Under the pieces are notes generated by a model. That model did not search any database and had not been told where the DNA came from. It was given only the letters and a program-made list of their open reading frames with translations. DNA of 64,000 nt from Ramlibacter pallidus (GTDB lineage: Bacteria; Pseudomonadota; Gammaproteobacteria; Burkholderiales; Burkholderiaceae_C), in the NCBI RefSeq assembly GCF_015070875.1, contig NZ_JADDIV010000001.1, forward strand, positions 775,144 through 839,143, given 5' to 3'. Made by a program: the position numbers and the translations under genes. Positions 55,761 through 64,000 of this stretch are shown here, in pieces; positions within the stretch are counted from its first letter, which is position 1, and every line of letters begins with the position of its first letter.

Positions 55761-56483
55761 TCAGGCGGCGTTGCTGCTGCTGTTGCGCTTGCCGCGCGAC
55801 AAGTCCACGCCCAGCTGCTTGAGCTTGCGGTACAGGTGGGTGCGCTCCAGGCCCGTCTTCTCGGCCACGCGCGTCATCGAGCCGCCTTCCTTGGCCAGGT
55901 GGAACTCGAAGTAGCACTTCTCGAATTCGTCGCGCGCATCGCGCAGCGGCTTGTCCAGTTCGAACATCTGGCGCGCCTGCGGGCCCATCTCCACCACCGC
56001 CGGGATCGCCTGGCCGCCGGTCATGGCGGCTTCGACGGTGAGCTCGGTCACCTGCATCGGCATCACGCCCGCCATGCCCGGCTTGCGCATCGGCACGGCC
56101 GCTGCCGCACCCGCCGGCGCGTTGCGGGCCAGGCCGGCTTCGACCGCCTTCAACAGCTTCTGCATGGTGATCGGCTTCTCGAGGAACGAGTGGGCGCCGA
56201 TCTTGGTGGCCTCCACGGCCGTCTCGATGGTCGCGTGGCCGGACATCATCACCACCGGCATGCTGAGCAAGCCGGTCGTGGACCATTCCTTCAGCAGCGT
56301 GACGCCGTCCGTGTCCGGCATCCAGATATCGAGCAGCACGAGATCCGGCCGCATGCGCTGGCGCGCCGCCCGGGCCTGCGCCGCGTTCTCCGCGAGTTCG
56401 ACGGTGTGTCCTTCGTCGTTGAGGATCTCGGACAGGAGGTCCCGGATCCCGAGCTCGTCGTCCACCACCAGAATGTTTGCCAT
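55761..56483 (-). CDS. NtrX-like response regulator lacking the AAA+ domain
   Basis: 240 residues. The N-terminal receiver has MANILVVDDELGIRDLL, the phosphoacceptor in LVLLDIWMPDTDG and Lys in FLEKPI. A linker of about 80 residues rich in Ala, Met and Pro follows instead of the sigma-54-interacting ATPase domain. The C-terminus MTRVAEKTGLERTHLYRKLKQLGVDLSRG is a Fis-type helix-turn-helix as in NtrX. It is encoded 21 bp after its kinase. It therefore likely binds DNA without acting as a sigma-54 activator. Confidence 0.88.
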   Translation of the reverse strand: MANILVVDDELGIRDLLSEILNDEGHTVELAENAAQARAARQRMRPDLVLLDIWMPDTDGVTLLKEWSTTGLLSMPVVMMSGHATIETAVEATKIGAHSFLEKPITMQKLLKAVEAGLARNAPAGAAAAVPMRKPGMAGVMPMQVTELTVEAAMTGGQAIPAVVEMGPQARQMFELDKPLRDARDEFEKCYFEFHLAKEGGSMTRVAEKTGLERTHLYRKLKQLGVDLSRGKRNSSSNAA

Positions 56484-56504
56484 CGGATCTCTTTGTCGGC
56501 GTTG

Positions 56505-58772
56505 CTAACTCGCAACTCCAAATGATAACGACACTTGGGCCCCCTGGATGACACCCCCATCGACCCGGTTCTTCAGATCGATGCGGGCGCCATGCTCATC
56601 CGCGATTTTTTTCACGACGGCCAATCCGAGGCCCGTGCCCTTGGCCTTGGTCGTGACGTAGGGCTCGAACGCGCGCTTGAGGATGTGGTCCGGAAAGCCG
56701 CTGCCGGTGTCCTGGACCACGAGGCGGACGCGCCGGGATGCTTCGTTGTACTGGGTGCGCAGGAGCACCTCGCGCAGCTCGCGGCCCTCCGTGGCGTCCT
56801 GGGCGTTCTGCAGCAGGTTGTGGATCACCTGGCGCAGCTGCTGGGCGTCGCCCAGGATGCGCGGGCAGGCCGGATCCAGTTCCACCCGCACCGGCACCTG
56901 CGACGCGCTGCGCGCCGGATCGCCTTCGCGCGCGTACAGGTGCAGCACGTCGTTCACCAGCCCGTTGAGATCGACGGGCTTCAGCTCGGCCGCCGGCAGC
57001 CGGGCGTAGTCGCGGAATTCGTTGACCAGCCGCTGCATGGCGTCGACCTGGTCGACGATGGTGTGCACCGACTTGGCCAGGATCGCGCGGTCGGCGTCTT
57101 CCAGCTTGGCGGAGAGCCTGCGCTCCAGGCGCTCGGCCGACAGCTGGATCGGCGTCAGCGGGTTCTTGATCTCGTGCGCCAGCCGCCGCGCGACCTCGCC
57201 CCAGGCCTGCGCGCGCTGGGCCGAGACGATCTCGGAGATGTCGTCCAGCACCAGCAGGCGCGATTCGCCGGGCAACTGCGCGCCGCGGGCCACGAGGGTG
57301 ATGACGTTCGCCCGCGTGTCGCCCGGCCGTTCCGGGTTCAGCTCGAAGGGCTGCTGCCAATGGTCCACCACCTGCGTCTCGGTCATGAACTCGTCGAAAC
57401 GCTGCTGCACCGCCGACCCGAACTCTTCGAGGCCCGGCACCTCCGCCAGCGGCCGTCCCTGGTGTTCGAACAGCGCCTGCTGCAGGATGCGGGCCGCGCC
57501 CGGGTTGGAGGTCTGGATGCGGCCCTGCGCGTCCAGCACGATGACACCCGCGGTGAGGTTGTCCAGGATGGTCTGCAGGTTGGCGCGCGCCGCGCTCACC
57601 TCGTACATGCTCTTTTCCACCGCCGCGCGGGCGTCGAAGAGCTGCTGCGTCATGGCGGCGAAGGACCGCGTCAGGCCGCCGAGTTCGTCCTTGCCTTGCA
57701 GCGCGGGCTTGGGCGAGAGGTCGCCGGCCGCTACCTCGCTCACGCCGGCGGCCAGCAACAGCAGCGGCCGCGCGAGCTGGTTGCCCAGGATCACCGCCAG
57801 CAGGATCGATCCGAACACCGCGAGGAACAGGCTCAGGGTCAGCGTGCCGATGTACATGCGCCGCAGGCCGTCGCGTGCCAGCGCGCGCTCCTGGTACTCG
57901 CGGTTGGCTTCCTGCACTGCGATCGCGTTGGCGACGAGCGCTGGCGGGATGGTGACCGTCGCCTGCAGGAAGCGCGTGTCGCTGAGCAGGCCCACCGACG
58001 GTTGCGGCACCAGCACGATCGCCTTGATGCGCGCGCCGCTCGTCGACGCCGTGGCGGGATCGTCCAGCCCCTCGACCATGGTGAACGCCCTTTGCGTCCG
58101 TACCGTGCGCAGCTGCTGCGTCGTGGGACGTTCGGGATTGAGCTGGAAGCGCGACTGGCCGGAGCTGGCGATCATCTGCCCGTTGCCGCCCCACAGGACG
58201 ACGTCGACGGCGTCGAGCTGTTCCCGGATGCGCTCCAGCGCGAGGCCTGCCGACGCGTCGCCGACCTGCGCCAGCTGGCCGGCGGCGCCGCGGGTCTTGC
58301 TCGCGAGATCCGAAGAGAGCGCGTCGAGCGTGGTCCGCCCCAGGTTCAGCCCCGCATCCAGCGCGCCTTCTACCTTCACGTCGAACCAGCTCTCGATGGA
58401 GCGCGCGACGAACTGGTACGACACCACGTAGATCAGGAGGCCCGGCACGAAGCCGACCAGCGCGAAGATCATCGCCAGCTTGATCAGCAGGCGGCTGCCG
58501 AACTTGCCGCGCCGCAGGCGCGAGGCCAGCCGCACGAACACCCAGAGGATCACGGCGAGCAGCACGCCGGCCACCACCATGTTCAGCGCGAACAGGCGGC
58601 CGTAGTTGCGTTCGTAGAGCTCGCGGTTGTTCGTGGCCTGCGTCAGCAGGAACATCAGCACGATGCCGATGGCGATGGCCACGGCGATGCCCACGGCCAG
58701 GGCCCAGCGCCAGGCGCGCGAACCTTGCACCAGCCGGCGCGCGGGTCCCTCGGGCGCGCGCGGGCGGTTCAT
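56505..58772 (-). CDS. NtrY-like sensor histidine kinase
   Basis: 755 residues from ATG 58772, which overlaps the DUF4390 stop (ATGA). Three N-terminal helices, a periplasmic or extracytoplasmic region of about 190 residues, and a fourth helix near 310 precede a HAMP (GNQLARPLLLLAAGVSEVAAG), a PAS domain and the kinase core. The phospho-His is in RRLAHEIKNPLTPIQLSAER, and ATP-binding boxes are LLQNAQDATEG, VQDTGSGF and GTGLGLAVVKKI. The NtrY family links redox or nitrogen state to transcription. The partner regulator is downstream. Confidence 0.92.
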   Translation of the reverse strand: MNRPRAPEGPARRLVQGSRAWRWALAVGIAVAIAIGIVLMFLLTQATNNRELYERNYGRLFALNMVVAGVLLAVILWVFVRLASRLRRGKFGSRLLIKLAMIFALVGFVPGLLIYVVSYQFVARSIESWFDVKVEGALDAGLNLGRTTLDALSSDLASKTRGAAGQLAQVGDASAGLALERIREQLDAVDVVLWGGNGQMIASSGQSRFQLNPERPTTQQLRTVRTQRAFTMVEGLDDPATASTSGARIKAIVLVPQPSVGLLSDTRFLQATVTIPPALVANAIAVQEANREYQERALARDGLRRMYIGTLTLSLFLAVFGSILLAVILGNQLARPLLLLAAGVSEVAAGDLSPKPALQGKDELGGLTRSFAAMTQQLFDARAAVEKSMYEVSAARANLQTILDNLTAGVIVLDAQGRIQTSNPGAARILQQALFEHQGRPLAEVPGLEEFGSAVQQRFDEFMTETQVVDHWQQPFELNPERPGDTRANVITLVARGAQLPGESRLLVLDDISEIVSAQRAQAWGEVARRLAHEIKNPLTPIQLSAERLERRLSAKLEDADRAILAKSVHTIVDQVDAMQRLVNEFRDYARLPAAELKPVDLNGLVNDVLHLYAREGDPARSASQVPVRVELDPACPRILGDAQQLRQVIHNLLQNAQDATEGRELREVLLRTQYNEASRRVRLVVQDTGSGFPDHILKRAFEPYVTTKAKGTGLGLAVVKKIADEHGARIDLKNRVDGGVIQGAQVSLSFGVAS

Positions 58773-59365
58773 CGCGCCACGTCCTGCGGCAGCCGCTGGT
58801 TGCGGATGGCGATGATGTTCCATTCGCTCTGGCCGACGGCGCCGATCTGGAACGGCCGGGGCAGCTGCGAGACGTCCAGCCGGAAGCGGAAGTCGACGTT
58901 GTGCTCCGACGCCGGGTCGATCTCGCCGGGTTCGGCGATGCGCCAGCGCGAGAGGCGCTGCACCGCGGCAAGCGCCTCCTCGCGCGTGTCGAAGCTCTGC
59001 CCCAGCGCCAGCCCCGACTGGCCCACGGGACCGGACGACACCTGCAGGCGCCAGCGGCGCGTGAGCGGCTGGTAGGACAGGCGCATGTGGCGCGTGGCCG
59101 TGGTCACGCGCTTGTCGTACCAGTACCAGCGGTCACGGTAGATGGAGGCCTCCGCCACGAAGAACATGGGGATGCCCTTGGCCAGCGCGTCCTCCACCGC
59201 GTGCGGCAGCTCGAAGCGCACGGTCGCGCTGAGCAGGACGCCCTCCTCGGTGCGCTCCACCTGCATCTGGGTGACTTCGGCGGCCGAAGGCTGCGCCCAG
59301 GCGCTCACGCCGGCGCAGAGGAGGAAGAAGGCGCAGAGCCAGGACCAGGCGCTGCGCTCAAGCAT
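58769..59365 (-). CDS. DUF4390 exported protein
   Basis: 198 residues from ATG 59365; an ATG at 59383 would add six. A signal peptide (LCAFFLLCAGVSAWAQ) is followed by the DUF4390 domain with VRFELPHAVEDALAKGIPMFF and RDRWYWYDKRV. The family is periplasmic and of unknown function, and constantly found between rsmB and the NtrY-like kinase in Betaproteobacteria. It overlaps both neighbours by a few bases, so the three genes are one operon. Confidence 0.9.
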   Translation of the reverse strand: MLERSAWSWLCAFFLLCAGVSAWAQPSAAEVTQMQVERTEEGVLLSATVRFELPHAVEDALAKGIPMFFVAEASIYRDRWYWYDKRVTTATRHMRLSYQPLTRRWRLQVSSGPVGQSGLALGQSFDTREEALAAVQRLSRWRIAEPGEIDPASEHNVDFRFRLDVSQLPRPFQIGAVGQSEWNIIAIRNQRLPQDVAR

Positions 59366-60701
59366 CCTGGCGGGCCGGTGCATCCAGTGCACTCTTTTGC
59401 AGCACCGCGTAGAAGAAGCCGTCGTGGTCACTCGGCTGATTGTCCGGGAGCCCCTCGGCCCGGGCCCGGTTGCGGGGCAATAAATGGCCAGGGCCGGGCC
59501 GCAAAACGGCTTCGCTGTTGTGTGCAAGAAACGCCGCCACCTGCGCGTCACCCTCCGCCCGGAACACGGAACAGGTGCAATAGACGAGGCGACCCCCAGG
59601 TTTCAGCAGGGGCCAGAGCGCAGTGAGCAGACGCTTCTGTTGCGCGGCGAGCTGCGCGACGTCGCTCTCGCGGCGCAACCATCGCACATCCGGGTGGCGC
59701 CGGACGATGCCGGAAGCGGTACACGGCGCATCCAGCAGGATGGCGTCGAACAGGGTGCCGTCCCACCACGTGGCCGGCTCGGCGGCGTCGGCGGCCCGGA
59801 CCTGCGCCGGCAGGCCGAGCCGCTGCAGGTTCTGGTGGATGCGCTCGCAGCGCGTGGGGTCGACGTCCAGTGCCAGGACCTCGGCCCGGGAGAGCTCGCA
59901 CAGGTGCGCCGTCTTGCCGCCCGGGGCCGCGCAGGCGTCGAGGATCCGCAGGCCGGCACCGTCGGCCAAGCCGTCGAGCACCAGCGGCGCAGCGAGCTGG
60001 GCTCCGGCGTCCTGCACGGACAGCAGCCCGTCGCCGAAACCGGAGATCGCATCGACGGGCAGCGGCTGCGCGAGCACGAGACCGTGCTCGGCGATGGGTT
60101 CGGCCGCGATACCGGCCGCGGCAAGTCGGTCCTGCATCTCGGCCACCGTCGCCTTGCGCGTGTTCACGCGCAATGTCATGGGCGCCGGGGCGTTGTTGGC
60201 TCCCAGAATCTGCTCCCACTGCGCGGGGTGGTCCTGCCGCAGGCGGGCGATCCACCACTTCGGGTGGTTCCAGCGGGCGACCGGGTCCGCGTCGGTCGCG
60301 GCCACCAGCGCCTCGCGTTCGCGCAGGAAGCGGCGCAGGCAGGCGTTGACGAACGCCTGTTGCGCGCGAGTCTCGGGTGCGCGCTTGGCGGCTTCGACCG
60401 CCTGGTCCACCAGCGTGAAGGCAGGGTACGGCGCGCCCTCTTCCCGCCATGCGAGCGCCAGCGCGGTGCAAAGCAGCGCGTCGGTTTCGGGCGGCGGCGG
60501 CCGTTTGGCCAGTTGCTTGCGCAGGGCCTCCGCGCGGCCGAGATGGCGCAGCGCGTGGTACGCCAGCGCCTGGGCGGCCGGCCGCAGCTCGGAAGGGACG
60601 CGCGCCAGGCCCGTGCTGGTGGACTCGCCGCGCCGCACCCCCGCCAAAACGGAAGCGGCAGCCTGAAGCTGCCGCCAGAGGGGTGGGGCCGGACTCGTCA
60701 T
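59358..60701 (-). CDS. rsmB: 16S rRNA m5C967 methyltransferase
   Basis: 447 residues. An N-terminal NusB-like RNA-binding domain is followed by the SAM domain with LDACAAPGGKTAHL, DAILLDAPCTASG (first Cys) and LVYCTCSVF (catalytic Cys). It methylates C967 of 16S rRNA. CAAAAT (complement of 60708-60713) lies six bases before the ATG, suggesting a leaderless mRNA for the rsmB - DUF4390 - kinase - regulator operon. The spacing to the flavoprotein gene is only 20 bp, but the promoter box suggests separate initiation. Confidence 0.95.
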   Translation of the reverse strand: MTSPAPPLWRQLQAAASVLAGVRRGESTSTGLARVPSELRPAAQALAYHALRHLGRAEALRKQLAKRPPPPETDALLCTALALAWREEGAPYPAFTLVDQAVEAAKRAPETRAQQAFVNACLRRFLREREALVAATDADPVARWNHPKWWIARLRQDHPAQWEQILGANNAPAPMTLRVNTRKATVAEMQDRLAAAGIAAEPIAEHGLVLAQPLPVDAISGFGDGLLSVQDAGAQLAAPLVLDGLADGAGLRILDACAAPGGKTAHLCELSRAEVLALDVDPTRCERIHQNLQRLGLPAQVRAADAAEPATWWDGTLFDAILLDAPCTASGIVRRHPDVRWLRRESDVAQLAAQQKRLLTALWPLLKPGGRLVYCTCSVFRAEGDAQVAAFLAHNSEAVLRPGPGHLLPRNRARAEGLPDNQPSDHDGFFYAVLQKSALDAPARQDA

Positions 60702-60721
60702 CCGGCCATTTTGGCACCCGT

Positions 60722-61996
60722 TCAGGCCAGGCTGTCGGCCCAGATGTTCTGGGCCCAGTTCCAGGCGTACACGCCTTCGGTCTCGTTCGGCGCCGGGCTC
60801 AGGCCGCCGGAGCCCGCCACCGTCTTGAAGGTCTTCTCCGCCGCCACGTACTCGTGCACGCTCGCGACGTGGATCACGTTGCGGTTGTCGACGTAGCTGT
60901 AGCAGGTGTTGGTGAGCATGGGCGCCGGGTTCACCGCCCAGCCCGCCAGTTGCGCCACCACCGCGGCCGCCGCGACCTTGCCATGCGCATTGGCCATGTG
61001 GCCGCTCTTGGGCATGGCGGGCGCGATCTGGATCGAGTCGCCGATCACGTGCACGTCGCGAGCGGCGGTCGATTCGAAGGTCTGGTAGTCGACCCCGCAC
61101 CAGCGGTTGTTGGCGACGTTGGACAGGCCGGCCTGCTGCGCGATGGTGCCGGCACGCATGGGCGGCAGCACGTTGAGCACCTGGGCCTTCACGTCCTCCT
61201 GCACCTCGAACTTGATGAGGCCGTCGCGCGGGTCGACCGCCAGCACCTTGTGCTGCGGCCGGTATTCGACGATGCCGCCGTACTGCTCGGCCCACACCTT
61301 CTTGAACAGCGCGCCCTTCGACGTGACGTCGGGGTTGGCATCGAGCACCAGCACCTTGCTGCGCGGCTTCGCGGTCTTGAAGTACCAGGCGACCTGGCAG
61401 GCGCGCTCGTACGGGCCGGGCGGGCAACGGTAGGGCTGCTCGGGGATGGTGATCGCGTAGACGCCGCCGTCCGGCATCGCTTCGAGCTGCCGGCGCAGCG
61501 CCACGGTTTCGGAGCCGGCCTTCCAGGCCTGCAGGATACGCCCGGAGGCGTTGGCGGCCTGCAGGTTCTCGATGGCGCCGAACTGCAGGTCAACCCCGGG
61601 CGACACGATCAGCTTGTCGTAGCCGATGGTGCCGCCGCGCGCGAGCGTGACGACCTTGCGCTGGGTGTCCACCGACGCCGCCATGTCGCGCACCACCTGG
61701 ACGCCATGGGTGCGGGCGAGACCGGTGTAGGGCGTGGTGATCTCGGCGATCTGGCGGCTGCCGCCGATCACCAGGTTCGACATCGGGCAGGATACGAAGG
61801 CTTCGTTCGGCTCGATGAGCACGACGTTGACCTTGTGGTCCGACAGCAGCCGCACGTACTTCGCGGCGGTGGCGCCGCCGTAGCCGCCGCCGATCACGAC
61901 GACCTGTGCCCGCGAAGGGACGCCGGTAGTGGCGCAGCCGGCCAGGCCCAGGAGGCCGAGAGCGGAGGAAGACTGGAGGAAGGATCGTCTTTGCAT
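60722..61996 (-). CDS. Flavocytochrome c sulfide dehydrogenase-type flavoprotein (SoxF/FccB-like)
   Basis: 424 residues. The N-terminus MQRRSFLQ plus a hydrophobic core ending LAGC combines a Tat motif with a lipobox. FAD binding is shown by VVVIGGGYGGATAAKYV; the redox Cys pair is in VSCPMSNLVIGG and WCGVDYQTF, and the C-terminal NTCYSYVDNRNVIHVASVHEY matches the FCSD flavin-binding domain. The family oxidises sulfide to sulfur and passes electrons to a cytochrome c, encoded 8 bp upstream. It acts in the periplasm. Other Sox genes are not seen. Confidence 0.9.
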   Translation of the reverse strand: MQRRSFLQSSSALGLLGLAGCATTGVPSRAQVVVIGGGYGGATAAKYVRLLSDHKVNVVLIEPNEAFVSCPMSNLVIGGSRQIAEITTPYTGLARTHGVQVVRDMAASVDTQRKVVTLARGGTIGYDKLIVSPGVDLQFGAIENLQAANASGRILQAWKAGSETVALRRQLEAMPDGGVYAITIPEQPYRCPPGPYERACQVAWYFKTAKPRSKVLVLDANPDVTSKGALFKKVWAEQYGGIVEYRPQHKVLAVDPRDGLIKFEVQEDVKAQVLNVLPPMRAGTIAQQAGLSNVANNRWCGVDYQTFESTAARDVHVIGDSIQIAPAMPKSGHMANAHGKVAAAAVVAQLAGWAVNPAPMLTNTCYSYVDNRNVIHVASVHEYVAAEKTFKTVAGSGGLSPAPNETEGVYAWNWAQNIWADSLA

Positions 61997-62004
61997 GGTC
62001 GTCC

Positions 62005-62316
62005 TCACTTGGGCTGGGCGGCGAAGTAGCCGGCGATCTGCTGCAGCTGCGCCGGCGTGAAGCCCTTCGTGATCTGGTGCATCACGGTGGCGGGACGGGT
62101 GCCGTCGCGGAAGGCCTGCAGCTGCTGCAGCATGTAGTCGCGCGGCATGCCGGCCAGCCCGGGAACGGCCGACCCCTCGGCCGTGCGGCCGTTGGTGCCA
62201 TGGCAATTGGAGCAGTTGGCGGCCAGGCTGCGCACGTAGAGCGCGTCGGCCGATTGCGCCTGCGCGCCCAGCGATGCGATGGCCGCGGCGGCCATCAGGA
62301 CGTTCTTCATCTTCAC
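62005..62316 (-). CDS. Monohaem cytochrome c, partner of the sulfide dehydrogenase
   Basis: 103 residues from GTG 62316, chosen because AGGAGG lies five bases before it; ATG 62310 would be eleven away. A signal peptide (VLMAAAAIASLGAQA) precedes a class I cytochrome with NCSNCHGTNGR and the region PGLAGMPRDYMLQQLQAFRDG. The distal Met is probably in ATVMHQI. It precedes the flavoprotein by 8 bp, as in FccA/FccB pairs, and should accept its electrons. Confidence 0.88.
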   Translation of the reverse strand: MKMKNVLMAAAAIASLGAQAQSADALYVRSLAANCSNCHGTNGRTAEGSAVPGLAGMPRDYMLQQLQAFRDGTRPATVMHQITKGFTPAQLQQIAGYFAAQPK

Positions 62317-62389
62317 GGTTGCCTCCTCGTTCTCAGCCGCGACTATACGAAGCATCGGCGCCGCCCGCAAAGAACTTGCGGCTATGACG

Positions 62390-62953
62390 TCATGGGCGGG
62401 TGCGCAGCCCGCGGGCCGGCTCGAAGCCGAACAGCCAGGCGAGCAGGATCGCGGGGAACTGCCCGATGCCCTCGTTGTAGCGGGTGACCGCCTGGTTGAA
62501 CTGCTCCGTGGCGGCCTGCGCCATGCGCACCAGCTGGACCCGTTCGCTGCTCGTGTTCTCCGGCAGCCGCGGGCCGGCCAGGTCATGGGCGTCGTCGCGC
62601 TCGGCACGTTCCCATGCGGTGCCCAGCACTTCCTGCGCCGCCCCGAGCGCGGCGATCCGCTCGGGGTCGAGCGGCTTGACCTTGGCCGCCGCCAGCGATG
62701 CGGCGAGCTGCGCGCCGGCGCCCTGCAGACCGCCCCAGAAGGCGCTGCCGCCCGAGAACTGCGAGTCCTGCTGCTCGTCCTCGGGCGGGATGCAGGCCTG
62801 CACCAGCTGCACCTGCTTCAGCAGCTCGGTCTCGAGTGCGCCGAAGGCGGACTTCGCCTCGGAGCGCAGCCGCACCAGCCGGTTGTACGCGCCCACCGCC
62901 CAGAACAGGGCGACGGCCGCGACGATCCAGGGAAGGAAGGTGGACGAGGACAT
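62390..62953 (-). CDS. LemA-family protein
   Basis: 187 residues. One N-terminal membrane helix (LPWIVAAVALFWAVGAYNRL) is followed by VRLRSEAKSAFGALETELLKQ and FNQAVTRYNEGIGQFPAILLAWLFGF, the LemA helical bundle signatures. The family is membrane-anchored and its function is uncertain. Bounded by the rpoC terminator downstream. Confidence 0.88.
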   Translation of the reverse strand: MSSSTFLPWIVAAVALFWAVGAYNRLVRLRSEAKSAFGALETELLKQVQLVQACIPPEDEQQDSQFSGGSAFWGGLQGAGAQLAASLAAAKVKPLDPERIAALGAAQEVLGTAWERAERDDAHDLAGPRLPENTSSERVQLVRMAQAATEQFNQAVTRYNEGIGQFPAILLAWLFGFEPARGLRTRP

Positions 62954-62969
62954 CGGTCGTGGAAAAGAA

Positions 62970-63004
62970 AAAAAGCGCCACCGCCCAGCCGGGCAGTGGC
63001 GCTC
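62970..63004 (-). terminator. Terminator after rpoC
   Basis: Stem AGCGCCAC / GTGGCGCT (62974-62981 with 62996-63003) with an inner GCCC-type stem, and a plus-strand A run on the left edge. Confidence 0.75.
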
Positions 63005-63023
63005 CAGTTTAGGGGAACCGGGC

Positions 63024-64000
63024 TTATTCGGCCGCGGTCGTGCCCTCGTTCGTCTCCGTGCCGGCACCTTCCGTCACGGCGGCCAGTTCGGCCGCTTCGG
63101 CGTCGGCGATGGCGCGGCGCTCGGCCTCGTCCATCTGGTCCTTCGCCTTGCGCGCGACGTGGTACGCCATGCCGGTGCCCGCAGGGATCAGGCGGCCGAC
63201 GATGACGTTTTCCTTCAGGCCGCGCAACTCGTCGCGCTTGCCCATGATCGCCGCCTCGGTCAGCACCCGCGTCGTTTCCTGGAAGGAAGCGGCGGAGATG
63301 AACGAGTCGGTCGACAGCGAGGCCTTGGTGATACCGAGCAGCAGGTTGCTGTAGGTCGCGGTGATCTTGCCTTCGCTGCGCAGCCGGTCGTTGGTGTCCA
63401 GGATCTCCGAACGCTCGACCTGTTCGCCGGCGATGTAGTCGGAGTCGCCCACGTTCTCGATGATCACGCGGCGCAGCATCTGGCGGACGATCACCTCGAT
63501 GTGCTTGTCGTTGATCTTCACGCCCTGGAGGCGGTAGACGTCCTGCACTTCGTCGACGATGTAGCGCGCCAGTTCTTCCATGCCCAGCAGGCGCAGGATG
63601 TCCTGCGGATCGGCCGGGCCGTCGACCACGGACTCGCCCTTGTTCACCACCTGGCCTTCGTGCACCAGGATGTTCTTCTCCTTCGGGACGAGCTCCTCGT
63701 GCACGCCGCCTTCCGGATCGGTGATCTGCAGGCGGATCTTGCCCTTGGTCTCCTTGCCGAACGACACGGTGCCGGTCATCTCGGCCAGCACGCCCTTGTC
63801 CTTGGGCGAACGGGCTTCGAACAGCTCCGCCACGCGCGGCAGGCCGCCCGTGATGTCGCGGGTCTTCTGCCCTTCGACCGGGATGCGGGCCAGCACTTCG
63901 CCGGGGCCCACGTCCTGGCCGTCGCGCACCTGGACGAGCGAGCCGACCTGGAAGGCGATCGTCACCGAGTGGTCGGTGCCGGGGATCTTCACCTCGTTGC
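63024..64000 (-). CDS. rpoC: RNA polymerase beta' subunit, C-terminal part
   Basis: The last ~325 residues are in the window; the frame is still open at its edge (codons for Asn-Glu precede VKIPGTD). Conserved parts are [30 protein letters not shown], and [19 protein letters not shown] followed by [17 protein letters not shown], all from the trigger-loop and C-terminal clamp region of RpoC. The end is acidic and Thr-rich. rpoB and ribosomal genes are expected beyond the window. Confidence 0.97.
   Translation of the reverse strand, partial: NEVKIPGTDHSVTIAFQVGSLVQVRDGQDVGPGEVLARIPVEGQKTRDITGGLPRVAELFEARSPKDKGVLAEMTGTVSFGKETKGKIRLQITDPEGGVHEELVPKEKNILVHEGQVVNKGESVVDGPADPQDILRLLGMEELARYIVDEVQDVYRLQGVKINDKHIEVIVRQMLRRVIIENVGDSDYIAGEQVERSEILDTNDRLRSEGKITATYSNLLLGITKASLSTDSFISAASFQETTRVLTEAAIMGKRDELRGLKENVIVGRLIPAGTGMAYHVARKAKDQMDEAERRAIADAEAAELAAVTEGAGTETNEGTTAAE

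Overview
This is a GC-rich chromosomal segment of a betaproteobacterium, most likely a member of the Comamonadaceae (Burkholderiales). The inference rests on gene content and order: rsmB - DUF4390 - NtrY-like kinase - NtrX-like regulator, a Neisseria-type trimeric porin, Coq7, a type II secretion cluster in the order G-H-I-J-K / L-M-N-D-E with a divergent gspC, and an intergenic GC repeat I associate with this family. I see no rRNA, CRISPR array, transposase, integrase or prophage gene. The region reads as ordinary chromosome with a few lineage-specific insertions.

Layout. Bases 1-4565 hold a catabolic operon (AtuA-like protein, methylmalonate-semialdehyde dehydrogenase, GMC oxidoreductase). 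Bases 4583-7098 hold two tandem paralogous lipoproteins of unknown function. Bases 7456-11940 carry a TauE/SafE transporter, a conserved hypothetical, an exported beta-propeller protein, a dihaem cytochrome c, a TRIC/YadS channel and tRNA-Arg(CCG). Bases 11956-20992 are a string of small metabolic and stress genes: two alpha/beta hydrolases, a VOC protein, an AraC regulator, a DODA-type dioxygenase, an ornithine cyclodeaminase homologue, a hemerythrin, a lone receiver domain, a Nudix hydrolase, an apparently exported methyltransferase and a lipoprotein cytochrome c. A chemoreceptor follows at 21024-22655.

Bases 22748-27718 form a central sugar-phosphate module: pgi and tal on the minus strand, zwf and a HexR/RpiR-type regulator on the plus strand. 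Bases 27842-36410 encode a peptide-type ABC importer with two paralogous binding proteins and an embedded M20 amidohydrolase, suggesting uptake and intracellular hydrolysis of an acylated amino acid or peptide. A DUF3047 lipoprotein and a major porin follow, then coq7, an OsmC protein, a candidate small RNA or leader, ilvA and a CobS-like protein that has lost its usual acidic motif.

Bases 42481-52700 are the type II secretion locus (C / G-H-I-J-K / lipoprotein / L-M-N-D-E). gspF and the prepilin peptidase are not in the window, and an unrelated lipoprotein with its own promoter and terminator splits the cluster. Bases 52697-55541 hold two small proline-rich proteins, a HAD dehalogenase, two membrane proteins and a VOC protein. 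Bases 55631-62953 hold tRNA-Phe, the NtrX/NtrY-like pair with DUF4390 and rsmB, a flavocytochrome-c-type sulfide dehydrogenase pair and a LemA protein. The window ends inside rpoC.

A theme across the window is the promoter style: at least fourteen genes have a TANNNT-like or ACAAT-type -10 box only 6-7 bases before the start codon and no Shine-Dalgarno sequence, which predicts leaderless transcripts. I used this pattern to choose several start codons.
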